A stretch of DNA of 64,000 nucleotides from CAVRXQ01 sp963849105 (GCA_963849105.1 CAWKGD010000006.1:248001-312000), one strand, 5' to 3'; counted from the first letter of the stretch, positions 52,604 to 61,682 are shown. Made by a program: numbers and translations. Notes: a model not told the origin generated them from the letters alone.

Positions 52604-52992
52604 GCACGCGCCGCGACGACGGCCGTCGGTCACGATCAAAGCACGCGACCCACAGAGATGACGTCGGTAGCCCGGGTGAGTCGCGTCGTGAGCCCTATTC
52701 GATCGACAAGGTGCTGGACGCGTACCTGGCGACCGAGGGTCTCAGCGGACTCCGCGTCCTTGACACGATCGCCCGATCCTGGCCCGAGCTGGTCGGCGAG
52801 GCGGCGGCGCAACACAGCTTTCCGCGGGCGGTGAACGGGTCCGAGCTCGTCGTCGTCGTCGACACACCGGCTCGGGTGACCGAACTCGTCTTCCTTGCTC
52901 CGGCGATCTGTGACCGCCTCGCCGAGCTGCTCGGACGGCGCGTCGTCGAGCGCGTGAAAGGCCAAGTGGACGGTCATTTCCGCCTAGACTGA
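52600..52992 (+). CDS. dciA: DUF721 / DciA-type helicase partner
   Basis: A 130-residue protein: a basic disordered N-terminus (about 40), then the DUF721 domain (VLDTIARSWPELVGEAAAQH, SFPRAVNGSELVVVVDTPAR, VTELVFLAPAICDRL). DciA proteins interact with the replicative helicase DnaB in bacteria lacking DnaC/DnaI; the mycobacterial Rv0004 at this position belongs to the family. The start overlaps the recF stop (ATGA, 52600-52603). Confidence 0.88.
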   Translation: MSTRRDDGRRSRSKHATHRDDVGSPGESRREPYSIDKVLDAYLATEGLSGLRVLDTIARSWPELVGEAAAQHSFPRAVNGSELVVVVDTPARVTELVFLAPAICDRLAELLGRRVVERVKGQVDGHFRLD

Positions 52993-53064
52993 AGGGCGTT
53001 CTCTGGCTTGCGCTCACGGCAGGCAAGCCGGCATTGGTATCGACGCCGTTGAGGAGCCGCGCCC

Positions 53065-55014
53065 GTGGTGACGAAGGTGAAAGAGAGGTCCCGCCGCGCC
53101 CCCGCCGGGTCCTACGAGGCGGCGGACATCACCGTCTTGAAGGGCTTGGAGCCCGTCCGGATGCGCCCGGCGATGTTCATCGGCTCGACCTCGTCTTCGG
53201 GCTTGCACCACCTCATTTGGGAAGTCGTCGACAACTCGGTGGACGAGGCGATGCAGGGTTTCGGGACCCGGATCGACGTCACCATTTTGAAAGACGGCGG
53301 TTGCCGGGTCACCGACAACGGTCGAGGGATTCCGATCGATCCCCACCCTGACGATCCGTCGAAATCTGCTGCGGAGATTGTGCTCACGACGCTCCACGCC
53401 GGGGGCAAGTTCGGCGGCAGGAGCTACAAGGTTTCCGGCGGGCTGCACGGTGTCGGTGTGTCGATCGTCAACGCGCTCTCGACGCGCCTCGAGTTGCAAG
53501 TCGACCGCGGCGGCAGCCGGTACGAAATCGCGTTCGTCGACGGCGGGAAACCGACCGGCAAGCTAAAGAAGGTCGGTCCGTCACCGCGCGACCGCACCGG
53601 AACGACGGTCACGTTCTGGCCGGATCCGAAGATCTTTGACGAGGTCGACTTCCGAGCCCAGACGATCATCGAACGCCTGCAGATGAACGCGTTCTTGCAG
53701 CGCGGATTGGAGATCCGATTTAAGGACGAGCGACCCGAACACGAACAATCACAGACGTTTCGCTACACGGGCGGGATCGAAGACCTCGTGCGCCATCTGA
53801 ACCAGACCAAAGAGTCGCTGTTCCGCAAGGTCGCGTACTACTCACAGTCCGAGAACGACCAGGAGATCGAGATCGCGCTGCAGTGGAACACCGGCTACTA
53901 CGAGAGCATCTACTCCTTCGCAAACTCGATTGCGACCGTCGAAGGCGGCATGCACGAGGAAGGGTTCAAAAAGGCACTCACGAACGTCGTGAACCGAGTC
54001 GCGCGCAATAAGGGCTCGCTGAAAGACTCCGACGGCAATTTGCAAGGTGAGGACATCCGCGAAGGTCTCACTGCGATTATTTCTGTACGGCTGACGAACC
54101 CGCAGTTCGAGGGGCAGACGAAAGCGAAGCTCGGCAACGTCACGATCCGATCGCTCGTCGAACGTGCGACGAACGAGAAGCTCGCGGAGTGGCTCGAGGA
54201 GAATCCCCGCGAGACGAACCAGATCCTGCACAAGTCCCTCACCGCGCAGCGGGCGCGTGTTGCCGCGCGCCAGGCACGCGATCTGACGCGACGCAAGTCC
54301 GCGCTCGACGGCGCCGGCCTTCCCGGCAAGCTCATCGACTGTGCTTCGCGTGATCCCCGCGATTCGGAACTGTTCATCGTCGAGGGCAATTCCGCGGCGG
54401 GCTCAGCGAAGAACGCGCGCGACCCGCACACCCAGGCGATCCTGCCGATCCGGGGAAAGATCCTGAACGTCGAAAAGGCCCGGCTCGACAAGATGCTGAA
54501 GAACGCCGAGATCCAGGCGCTGATCATGGCGATCGGTGCCGGCGTCGCCGACGACTTCGATCTTGAAAAGATCCGCTACGACAAGGTGATCATCCTCGCC
54601 GACGCGGATGTTGACGGTTCGCACATCCGGACGCTGTTGTTGACGTTCTTCTTGCGCCAGATGTGGCCGCTCATCGAGGCGGGCCACGTCTACGTCGCGC
54701 AGCCGCCGCTGTACTCGACGCTCGTTGGGACGACGAAGGCGTATCTGAAAGACGACGCGGCGCGCCTTCAGTTCTTGGAGGAGCACCCGAATCACTCGAA
54801 GGACTTCCAGCGGCTGAAGGGCCTCGGGGAGATGGACTTCGCCGAGTTGCGCGACACAACGATCGACCCCGAGAAGCGGTCGCTGTTGCAGATCACGATC
54901 GAGGAGGCAGCTACCGCCGATCAGGTGTGCTCGGTGCTGATGGGCGACGACGTCGAGGTACGTCGTCACTTCATCCAGACGAACGCGAAGGATGTCCGCT
55001 TCCTCGACATTTGA
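53065..55014 (+). CDS. gyrB: DNA gyrase subunit B
   Basis: ATPase subunit of gyrase, 649 residues. GHKL ATPase motifs: EVVDNSVDEAMQGFG, TDNGRGIPID, HAGGKFGGRSYKVSGGLHG. The TOPRIM domain has FIVEGNSAAGSAKNARD, LPIRGKILNVEKARLDK and IILADADVDGSHIRTLLL, and the C-terminus reads KGLGEMDFAELRDTTIDP. The usual EGDSAGGSAK reads EGNSAAGSAK: Asn442 is at the quinolone-resistance position equal to E. coli Asp426. GTG start with GGAG about nine bases upstream. Confidence 0.97.
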   Translation: MVTKVKERSRRAPAGSYEAADITVLKGLEPVRMRPAMFIGSTSSSGLHHLIWEVVDNSVDEAMQGFGTRIDVTILKDGGCRVTDNGRGIPIDPHPDDPSKSAAEIVLTTLHAGGKFGGRSYKVSGGLHGVGVSIVNALSTRLELQVDRGGSRYEIAFVDGGKPTGKLKKVGPSPRDRTGTTVTFWPDPKIFDEVDFRAQTIIERLQMNAFLQRGLEIRFKDERPEHEQSQTFRYTGGIEDLVRHLNQTKESLFRKVAYYSQSENDQEIEIALQWNTGYYESIYSFANSIATVEGGMHEEGFKKALTNVVNRVARNKGSLKDSDGNLQGEDIREGLTAIISVRLTNPQFEGQTKAKLGNVTIRSLVERATNEKLAEWLEENPRETNQILHKSLTAQRARVAARQARDLTRRKSALDGAGLPGKLIDCASRDPRDSELFIVEGNSAAGSAKNARDPHTQAILPIRGKILNVEKARLDKMLKNAEIQALIMAIGAGVADDFDLEKIRYDKVIILADADVDGSHIRTLLLTFFLRQMWPLIEAGHVYVAQPPLYSTLVGTTKAYLKDDAARLQFLEEHPNHSKDFQRLKGLGEMDFAELRDTTIDPEKRSLLQITIEEAATADQVCSVLMGDDVEVRRHFIQTNAKDVRFLDI

Positions 55015-55078
55015 TCGGTACGTCGTCCGGCAGCGATCCGGCGTGCCGAAGCCGAGTTTGAAAGAAAGGTAGGAGGCG

Positions 55079-57559
55079 ATGCCGCCTCGTTCGAGAAGGC
55101 CGACCGCTCGGCCGGACGCAGAAACGCCGCCCGAGCCGATTATCGAGCCGATCGAATTTCAAGAAGAGATGGAGCGCTCGTACCTTGAGTACTCCATGTC
55201 CGTGATCGTCTCGCGCGCGCTCCCGGACGTGCGGGACGGATTGAAGCCCGTCCATCGTCGGATCCTCTATTCGATGTGGGATAGCGGACTGCGTCCAGAT
55301 CGCCCGCACGTGAAGTGCGCGAGTGTCGTCGGTGACGTCATGGGGCGGTACCACCCCCACGGTGACGCCGCGATCTACGACGCGCTGGCGCGCATGGTGC
55401 AGGACTTCAGCTTGCGCCACCCGCTCATCGACGGCCACGGTGACTTCGGCGCCCCCGGGCCCGATGCGCTCCCCGCGGCGATGCGATACACGGAAGCGCG
55501 CCTCGCGCCGCTCGCGATGTCGCTTCTCGAAGGTATCGACGAGGACACCGTCGACTTTGTCCCGAACTACGACGGTCGATACGAGCAGCCCGTCGTCCTG
55601 CCGTCGCGCTTTCCGAACCTCCTCGTCAACGGGTCCCAGGGGATCGCCGTCGGCATGGCGACGAACATCCCGCCACACAACCTGGGCGAAGTGATCGACG
55701 CGACGCGGCACCTCATCGACCATCCGGATGCGACGCCCGACGACCTCATGAAGTTCGTGAAGGGCCCGGACTTTCCGACCGGAGGGTTGATTCTCGGACG
55801 GTCCGGGATCATCGACGCTTATCGCACCGGGCGCGGCTCGGTGAAGATCCGCGCCGTCACCGAAGTCACCGAGGCCCGCAACGGCGCGCCGCAGATCGTG
55901 GCCACCGAGATTCCCTACCAGACCGCAGTGGAAGTGATCGAGAAGCAGATTGCCGAGGCGGTCGAGGCGGGCGAGGTGTACGGGATCTCGGCGATCGACA
56001 ACCTCTCGGCGGGTGGCCGGCCGCGCCTTGTCATCACACTGCGGCGCGACGCGAATGCGAACGTCGCCCTGAACAATTTGTTCAAACACACCCAGCTGCA
56101 AGTGAGCTTCGGCGTCCACATGCTCGCCCTCGTCGACGGCGTGCCACGCCTCGTGAACCTCGCCCAGGCGCTCTCTGCGTACGTCGCACACCAGGTCGAA
56201 GTTGTTACTAGACGCTCGGAATTCCGCCTGCGCAAGGCGCGCGAGCGTGCCCACATCGTCGAGGGGTTGTTGCGGGCACTCGACATGCTGGACCAGGTGA
56301 TCGCCACGATCCGCGGCTCCGAGGACCGCGCCGAGGCAAGAACGAACCTCATGACGGAGCCGTTCTTGTTCTCCGAGGACCAGGCGAACCACATACTGGA
56401 TATGACGCTCGGACGCCTCACGCGCCTTGGGCGATCGGAGCTCGAACAGGAGATGGCCGAGCTCACAAAGACGATCGCTGAGCTCGAGTCGATCCTCGGG
56501 CACCGGCCGAAGCTTTTGCGGGTGATCTCCGAGGAACTCGGTGCGGTGCGGGAGAAATTCGCCGAGGAGCGTCGCACCAGGGTTGTCCACGACCCGGGTG
56601 ACCTTTCGGCCGAAGACCTGATCGAAGACGACGAGATCGTCGTGACGCTTTCGCGCGCCGGATACGTGAAAGCGGTGCCGACCGACGCGTTCCGCACGCA
56701 GTCGCGCGGTGGACGCGGGGTGCAAGGAGCGCGGCTGAAAGAAGAAGACCTCATTCGTGAGGCGGTCTACGCGACGTCGCTCTCCCACTTGTTGTTGTTC
56801 TCAAACCGCGGCAAGGTCTACCGGCTGCGCGCGCACGAGATACCCGTGAAAGAGCGGACCGCCAGGGGAACGGCTCTTGTCAATCTCATCTCGCTCAGTC
56901 CGGGTGAGCGGATCCAGGCGATCGTCCCGACGAAGGAATTCGATCCGGATCAGTACCTGCTATTCGCGACGCGCACTGGGCAGGTGAAAAAGACGGCCTT
57001 CAGCGAGTACGACAAGTCGCGGCGCGAAGGCTTCATCGCGATCACGCTCAACGATGACGACGAGCTCGTCCGCGTGCTGCCGACGAGCGGGGATGACGAC
57101 GTCTTCATGTCGAGCGAGCAGGGGATGGTGATCCGCTTCCACGAATCTGACGTGCGTTCGATGGGCCGCGCTGCCGCGGGTGTGCGCGGCATGCGACTGA
57201 AGGCGGGCGACAGGCTCGTCGCCTGCGACGTGTCCCGCTCTGACGTTGACCTCGTCATTGTCACCGACGCCGGATTCGGCAAGCGCACGAAGCTTGAACG
57301 CTTCGGGCGCCAAGGTCGCGGAGGACAGGGCGTGCGTGGGATCAAGATCACCGAACGCCGCGGCGTGGTGATTGACGCCCTGATGGCGTCGATCGATGAC
57401 GAACTCTTGGTGGTGTCGTCAGCGGGCATCGTCATCCGCATGGCGGTTCGCGAAATCACCGCGCAAGGCCGCGACGCGACGGGTGTGCGGGTGATGAACC
57501 TTGAAGACGGCCAGCGTGTTACGGCCGTCGCGCTGATGGGGGCGGCAGAGGACGAGTGA
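55079..57559 (+). CDS. gyrA: DNA gyrase subunit A
   Basis: DNA-cleaving subunit of gyrase, 826 residues. Active-site Tyr137 is in AAMRYTEARLAPLAMSLLEG. The quinolone-determining region reads MGRYHPHGDAAIYDALARMV with Ala97 at the E. coli Ser83 position and Asp101 at Asp87. The gyrase-specific GyrA box is QSRGGRGVQG, which marks it as gyrase rather than topoisomerase IV, and C-terminal beta-pinwheel repeats follow. GGAGG lies directly before the ATG. It follows gyrB by 64 bases and is followed by tRNA-Ile, as in mycobacteria. Confidence 0.98.
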   Translation: MPPRSRRPTARPDAETPPEPIIEPIEFQEEMERSYLEYSMSVIVSRALPDVRDGLKPVHRRILYSMWDSGLRPDRPHVKCASVVGDVMGRYHPHGDAAIYDALARMVQDFSLRHPLIDGHGDFGAPGPDALPAAMRYTEARLAPLAMSLLEGIDEDTVDFVPNYDGRYEQPVVLPSRFPNLLVNGSQGIAVGMATNIPPHNLGEVIDATRHLIDHPDATPDDLMKFVKGPDFPTGGLILGRSGIIDAYRTGRGSVKIRAVTEVTEARNGAPQIVATEIPYQTAVEVIEKQIAEAVEAGEVYGISAIDNLSAGGRPRLVITLRRDANANVALNNLFKHTQLQVSFGVHMLALVDGVPRLVNLAQALSAYVAHQVEVVTRRSEFRLRKARERAHIVEGLLRALDMLDQVIATIRGSEDRAEARTNLMTEPFLFSEDQANHILDMTLGRLTRLGRSELEQEMAELTKTIAELESILGHRPKLLRVISEELGAVREKFAEERRTRVVHDPGDLSAEDLIEDDEIVVTLSRAGYVKAVPTDAFRTQSRGGRGVQGARLKEEDLIREAVYATSLSHLLLFSNRGKVYRLRAHEIPVKERTARGTALVNLISLSPGERIQAIVPTKEFDPDQYLLFATRTGQVKKTAFSEYDKSRREGFIAITLNDDDELVRVLPTSGDDDVFMSSEQGMVIRFHESDVRSMGRAAAGVRGMRLKAGDRLVACDVSRSDVDLVIVTDAGFGKRTKLERFGRQGRGGQGVRGIKITERRGVVIDALMASIDDELLVVSSAGIVIRMAVREITAQGRDATGVRVMNLEDGQRVTAVALMGAAEDE

Positions 57560-57587
57560 ACCCGGTCAGGTAGCTTCGGGACCCTCG

Positions 57588-57661
57588 GGGGCTATAGCTC
57601 AGTTGGTTAGAGCGCAGCACTGATAATGCTGAGGTCACTGGTTCAAGTCCAGTTAGCCCCA
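57588..57661 (+). tRNA. tRNA-Ile (anticodon GAT)
   Basis: Acceptor GGGGCTA (57588-57594) pairs with TAGCCCC (57654-57660); the anticodon loop CTGATAA is flanked by CAGCA/TGCTG; the T arm is CTGGTTCAAGTCCAG. The 3' CCA is not encoded (ACAAAAC follows). Position after gyrA matches mycobacterial ileT; the alaT that usually follows is not found. Confidence 0.97.
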
Positions 57662-57958
57662 CAAAACTCCTGCTAGAGCGGTTCTGTGCCCACCGCGAGT
57701 CGCGGCACGCAAAGTGCTGCGGTCACCAGTTCCAATCCTTCTGTCATCACTGTCCAATGGGCACGTAAATACGTCGGCGTGCATCGAAGGTAACCATGGC
57801 AATTGCCTCGATTCAGCGTCCATCCCGCGTGACGCGGACGAGACACGAAGACGACCCGTCGCGGGGATCCCAAAAGGAGGGCGCTACCCGTCGTGTGCTG
57901 ACCACTCGGGAACGAGACGCCACACGGCCGCACTTTGTGCTGCCGATCCCCGGGCCGC
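57662..57958. other. Intergenic region after tRNA-Ile
   Basis: About 300 bases with no gene that I can support. A stretch near 57698-57745 (TGCTGCGGTCACCAGTTCC) loosely recalls a tRNA T arm but does not fold into a cloverleaf. Confidence 0.5.
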
Positions 57959-58780
57959 CTATGTGGCGATGAACTTCAGTATGTCGTTGTCGAGCGCCTC
58001 TTGATACGCGCCGTAGATGCCATGAGGTGCTCCGGGATACACCTTCAGAGTCCCGTCTTTGACGAGTTTGATCGACTTCATGGCTGCTGCAGCGATCGGC
58101 ACAATCTGGTCGTCGTCGCCCTGCGCGATCAGAATCGGAACGTCGATCGCCTTCAAGTCCTCGGTCTGATCGGTCTCCGAAAACGCCTTCACGCAGTCGT
58201 AGGCGGCAGCCAGGTTGACGAGCATGCCTTGGCGCCAGAAGTCGTCTTTCGCTCCCTGCGACACGTTCGATCCCTCACGGTTGGCGCCGAAGAAAGGTTC
58301 GGAGAGATCCTTCCAGAACTGGGACCTGTCCTTTAACACGCCTTGACGAATCCCGTCGAAGACTTCGATCGGCGTGCCTTCGGGGTTGCTGTCGGACTTG
58401 ACCATGATCGGTGGAACGGCACCGGCGGTGATGACCTTTACAATTCGGTCCTTGCCGTGGTTCGCGGCGTATTTGACGACCTCGCCTCCGCCCGTAGAGT
58501 GCCCGATGACAACGACATCGCGCAGGTCGAGGGATTCGATGAGCTCGGCGAGGTCCCTCGCGTAGGTTTCCATGTCGTTGCCCTTGTAAGTCTTCGCCGA
58601 CCTCCCGTGACCGCGTCGATCATGGGCGATCGCCCGAAAGCCAGCGTCCGCGAACAGCTTCAACTCGAGCTGCCACGCGTCCGAGCTCAACGGCCATCCG
58701 TGACTGAGGACGACCGGCTGCCCACTTCCCTGTTCGGTGTAGTAGAGCGCGGTTCCGTCGGATGTAGTGAAGTACGGCAA
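57959..58780 (-). CDS. Alpha/beta hydrolase of the non-haem chloroperoxidase type
   Basis: A 273-residue enzyme starting LPYFTTSDGTALYYTEQGSG. Oxyanion region VVLSHGWPLSSDAW, then HDRRGHGRS, nucleophile elbow VVIGHSTGGGEVV, acid Asp in LIAQGDDDQIVP and catalytic His in PGAPHGIYG. These match the cofactor-free haloperoxidase/esterase group; the natural reaction is probably ester or lactone hydrolysis. The TTG at 58780 is preceded by AAGGGAG and gives the standard N-terminus; an ATG 12 codons upstream adds only a basic leader. It is divergent from the reductase gene at 59081. Confidence 0.87.
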   Translation of the reverse strand: MPYFTTSDGTALYYTEQGSGQPVVLSHGWPLSSDAWQLELKLFADAGFRAIAHDRRGHGRSAKTYKGNDMETYARDLAELIESLDLRDVVVIGHSTGGGEVVKYAANHGKDRIVKVITAGAVPPIMVKSDSNPEGTPIEVFDGIRQGVLKDRSQFWKDLSEPFFGANREGSNVSQGAKDDFWRQGMLVNLAAAYDCVKAFSETDQTEDLKAIDVPILIAQGDDDQIVPIAAAAMKSIKLVKDGTLKVYPGAPHGIYGAYQEALDNDILKFIAT

Positions 58781-59067
58781 CTTCCTCTCCCTTCTCCGAG
58801 GCGGGTTCGCCGCCACGATCTCAGTGCAGACGATGACGTCGCGACACCTCTGAGTTGGCGAGCGGCCTCTTAATCGCTTTATCTATCACCTGTCTCGACT
58901 GGACCTCGACGGAGTTTGCGCGCCGTCGAAAGAGGATCGCGGTGCGCGATGCCCGGTGTCTCGTGGCCCTCCATCGCTTCTGGCGAAGACCAACTCCATC
59001 GTCCGACCTAACTACCGGGTCCCATAACGCCGGAAGCGGGTCGCTAACTGCGCGGTTGTTGGTGCCG

Positions 59068-59073
59068 TAACCT
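59068..59073 (+). promoter_or_regulatory. Leaderless -10 box of the aldo/keto reductase gene
   Basis: TAACCT at 59068-59073, seven bases before the GTG at 59081. Confidence 0.5.
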
Positions 59074-59080
59074 CCGGGCT

Positions 59081-60028
59081 GTGCAGGACTTGCGACGACG
59101 TCCGCTCGGCGCCTCCGGGATCGACGTTTCGACGCTTGCACTCGGATCGTGGCGCACGTACGAGCGGATTTCTCGAGAGCAGGGCATCGGCGTCATGCGG
59201 GCGGCGCGAGAACGCGGGATCACCTTTCTCGACGACGCCCGCTACAACGACGAAAGCGGAGGAGCGTCGATCCGGAGCGGATATTCAGAGGTCCTGTTCG
59301 GTGAGCTGTTTCGTGCCGCAGGATGGAGGCGCGACGAGGTCGTCGTCGCCAACAAGCTCTGGTGGGAGTTCTGGCCGGATCAGTCTGCTGCCGAGGAGCT
59401 CGACTCGTCCTTGGGTCGAATGGGCTTTGACTACATCGATCTCGCGTATTCCTGGACGGCGCGAGGAGGGCCACCGATCGAGACGATCGTCACCGCCATG
59501 GGAGCGTTGATCACATCCGGGAAACTGCGCGCCTGGGGCACCGGCAACTGGCCGCCGGAGGATCACGAACGGGCAGCCGGACTCGCCGTGGAACAGGGAA
59601 TACCGCCGCCGTGCGCGGCACAGCTGCCTTACAACCTCTGCGTCCGCGACCAAGTCGAGTCCCCCGCTGCGGTTCATGCTCTCGACAACTCGGGTGCGGC
59701 TGTTGTCGCCTCCTTTGTCCTTCACGGAGGTGTGCTCACCGGCAAATACGCAAATCGTCTGGCGTCTGGCCGCATGGCCGACGAGCTCGCTGATCCAGCG
59801 GTGCAGCCGTACCTGCGTGCCGCCGATGATCTGCGCACACTCGCCGCCAAACTTGACTCGACGCCTGCCGCGCTAGCGATCGCGTTCGCCTTGGCGAATG
59901 AACGCGTGGCCACGGTGCTATTCGGCGCGACAACCGCCGAGCAGGTCGCCGAGAACGCTCGAGCCGTAGAAGTTCTTGATCGAATCGATGTCGCAAGCCT
60001 TGCCGATCTGCGGGCAATTGGCGCTTGA
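59081..60028 (+). CDS. Aldo/keto reductase-like protein with altered active site
   Basis: A 315-residue member of the aldo/keto reductase barrel (MQDLRRRPLGASGIDVSTLA start, VVVANKLWW with the usual Lys, VLFGATTAEQVAENARAVEV at the NADPH end). The catalytic His strand normally reads DLYQxHR; here it is DLAYSWTARGG, so the His is absent. The Asp/Tyr segment (TFLDDARYNDESGG) is also one residue shorter than in the reductase at 22.8 kb. It may be a binding or regulatory protein (as Kv-beta-like members) or have changed chemistry. GTG start, no ribosome-binding site. Confidence 0.85.
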   Translation: MQDLRRRPLGASGIDVSTLALGSWRTYERISREQGIGVMRAARERGITFLDDARYNDESGGASIRSGYSEVLFGELFRAAGWRRDEVVVANKLWWEFWPDQSAAEELDSSLGRMGFDYIDLAYSWTARGGPPIETIVTAMGALITSGKLRAWGTGNWPPEDHERAAGLAVEQGIPPPCAAQLPYNLCVRDQVESPAAVHALDNSGAAVVASFVLHGGVLTGKYANRLASGRMADELADPAVQPYLRAADDLRTLAAKLDSTPAALAIAFALANERVATVLFGATTAEQVAENARAVEVLDRIDVASLADLRAIGA

Positions 60029-60121
60029 TGAGTTGATTGAGAACCGAACCTTCACGCGGTTCGAGCACAAGTCGACGGGTCGGGCGCTCGGGCAATGCCC
60101 CATAATGCGCGTTGAGCGCGA

Positions 60122-60246
60122 CGCGATCCGTGCGCGATCCGTGCGCGATCCGTGCGCGATCCGTGCGCGATCCGTGCGCGATCCGTGCGCGATCCGTGCG
60201 CGATCCGTGCGCGATCCGTGCGCGATCCGTGCGCGATCCGTGCGCG
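60122..60246. repeat. 11-bp tandem repeat, 11 perfect copies
   Basis: The unit CGCGATCCGTG is repeated 11 times without any mismatch from 60122 to 60242, followed by a partial CGCG. It lies 94 bases after the reductase gene and 160 bases before the SdpI-like gene. Open frames that run through it on either strand are by-products of a unit without stop codons. Confidence 0.95.
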
Positions 60247-60392
60247 TAAAGATTCGGAGTCGAGCTGCGTAGGGTCGGTCTGAATTCGCCCCAGTTCCAG
60301 GCCGTGCAGATGGCGTGCGCATCGTTCGGCGGCCCCTTCGGTGGCTGAGCGGCGAGGCAACGCGAGTGTGAGTTCCTTGAAACCTCGCGTTG

Positions 60393-60398
60393 TAGCGT
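60393..60398 (+). promoter_or_regulatory. Leaderless -10 box of the SdpI-like gene
   Basis: TAGCGT at 60393-60398, seven bases before the GTG at 60406. Confidence 0.45.
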
Positions 60399-60405
60399 GA
60401 CGTGC

Positions 60406-60747
60406 GTGTCCGGAGCCGTGAAATTGGGGTTGAGCGGCGTCGTCATGGTCGCACTCGGACGCGTGGCCGCGGCGGGCCGATTGCCGAGAAACCTGTTCGC
60501 CGGCATTCGCATCCCGTCAACATTGCGCAGCGACGAGGCATGGCGCGCCGGGCATCTCGCCGCCGCTTCGGCGCTAACGGTTTCAGGCATCGGCCCAATC
60601 GCGGTTGCGGCGATCATGACGTTGACGAGGCCTGCCTCCCGCGCTCAGGTGGTTCTGTCCCGGATCGGCTCTGCGTGGCTGCTCGGCTGGCTGGGTCGCG
60701 CGATTTTCGAGGCGAGCCGGGCGGCGCGAGCGGAGGGCGACGGTTAG
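60406..60747 (+). CDS. SdpI-family membrane protein
   Basis: A 113-residue protein with three hydrophobic stretches (GLSGVVMVALGRVAAAG, HLAAASALTVSGIGPIAVAA, LSRIGSAWLLGWLGRAIF) and the SdpI hallmark RNLFAGIRIPSTLRSDEAWR. SdpI of Bacillus is an immunity protein and signal receptor for the toxin SDP; most actinobacterial members have no toxin partner and unknown function. No toxin gene is visible nearby. The GTG at 60406 fits the leaderless -10 box; a GTG three codons upstream is possible. Confidence 0.75.
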   Translation: MSGAVKLGLSGVVMVALGRVAAAGRLPRNLFAGIRIPSTLRSDEAWRAGHLAAASALTVSGIGPIAVAAIMTLTRPASRAQVVLSRIGSAWLLGWLGRAIFEASRAARAEGDG

Positions 60748-61359
60748 GGCTGCTCGAATCCAGGCGATTCGCCGGCGGGAGGCAGCCCACATGGACCGAG
60801 AGGCCGAGTCAGAGTCGCCCTGCTCTTCGGTGTCGACGCTCAGAACGGCTACCTCTGCCCCGCGCAGCCCAGGTCAGGCTCCAAACCAGGTTCGCCATTG
60901 TGATGTCAGCGGACATTTAGCTGGACGGGGCGCGGTCAATTGCTCACGCTCAGTGTTCAATGCGATAGGCGAGAAACCGAGCATTCCGACCGGCAATTCG
61001 CACGTACACGAGACCTAACAAACCGAATATTGAGATCGACTGAGCACGTCGGAAAGCGAGCAATCTAAAGAGAATAGCCCTCTATGGTTTCGGCTTGAGG
61101 CCTCATGTCTCGCTGCTGAGCTGCTGGCTATCCGAGCGGATTTTTGCTTGAACGCCCGACTAGCGGTTCCGATATTTCAGAATCTCCTGTGCACGTATTG
61201 TCGTATAGCTGAACTTGACGCACACTCTGAGTGGCGCACTTCCTACAGAGCGAGACAACATCGCTGGAATTGGTTCATTTGGCCTATACCAACGCGTCCA
61301 GTATGTCGATACATTGCTGCCGCCTTTTTGAAGAGAAAAACCGAGGGGGCATAGGCACG
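60748..61359. other. 612-base stretch without a supported gene
   Basis: From about 61000 to 61350 the base composition is clearly more AT-rich than in the rest of the window, with short broken frames. It may be residual horizontally acquired DNA or the untranslated leader of the LuxR-type gene. I see no convincing RNA or coding feature. Confidence 0.5.
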
Positions 61360-61608
61360 ATGAGCTTGGAGGCTTTCGAGAAGCTGAGTCCGCGCGAGCA
61401 GAACGTGCTGATCAAGTTGATGAGTGGCGCGACCGCCCGGCAGATCTGCGCTGAGGATTACGTCTCGCTGCCCACGGTCAGGAGTCAGATCCGCTCGATC
61501 ATTTCGAAACTTGGTGTCAGTACGCAGCTCGGAGCGGTCGTGCTCGCGTACCAATCCGGATGGCCTCCGGCTGGAAACGGCTGGCGGGAGCAGCGTTCGG
61601 TGGTTTGA
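61360..61608 (+). CDS. Stand-alone LuxR/GerE-type helix-turn-helix protein
   Basis: An 82-residue protein that is almost entirely a LuxR-type DNA-binding domain: EKLSPREQNVLIKLMSGATA, RQICAEDYVSLPTVRSQIRS, IISKLGVSTQLGAVVLAYQS. No receiver or sensory domain is attached. The ATG at 61360 has only a weak purine-rich upstream region; the frame is open to 61231 with unlikely-looking sequence. It may be a free regulator or the surviving end of a larger protein; it lies in a region with decayed genes. Confidence 0.65.
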   Translation: MSLEAFEKLSPREQNVLIKLMSGATARQICAEDYVSLPTVRSQIRSIISKLGVSTQLGAVVLAYQSGWPPAGNGWREQRSVV

Positions 61609-61682
61609 GCGTCGCCGAGATGCGCGACGGTTCTGCGGACTGAGTCGGAGCGCGAACACGACGTCCACGGCTCGCGATCTGG

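Noticed and set aside
54971..56788. Long open frame antisense to gyrA
   Set aside because: Same cause; gyrA is certain.
57690..57750. Possible tRNA-Ala after tRNA-Ile, as in mycobacteria
   Set aside because: Only a T-arm-like stretch is seen; acceptor and anticodon stems cannot be paired.
59976..60360. Open frames reading through the 11-bp repeat on both strands
   Set aside because: An 11-base unit without stop codons keeps all frames open; the products are simple repeats of 11 residues.
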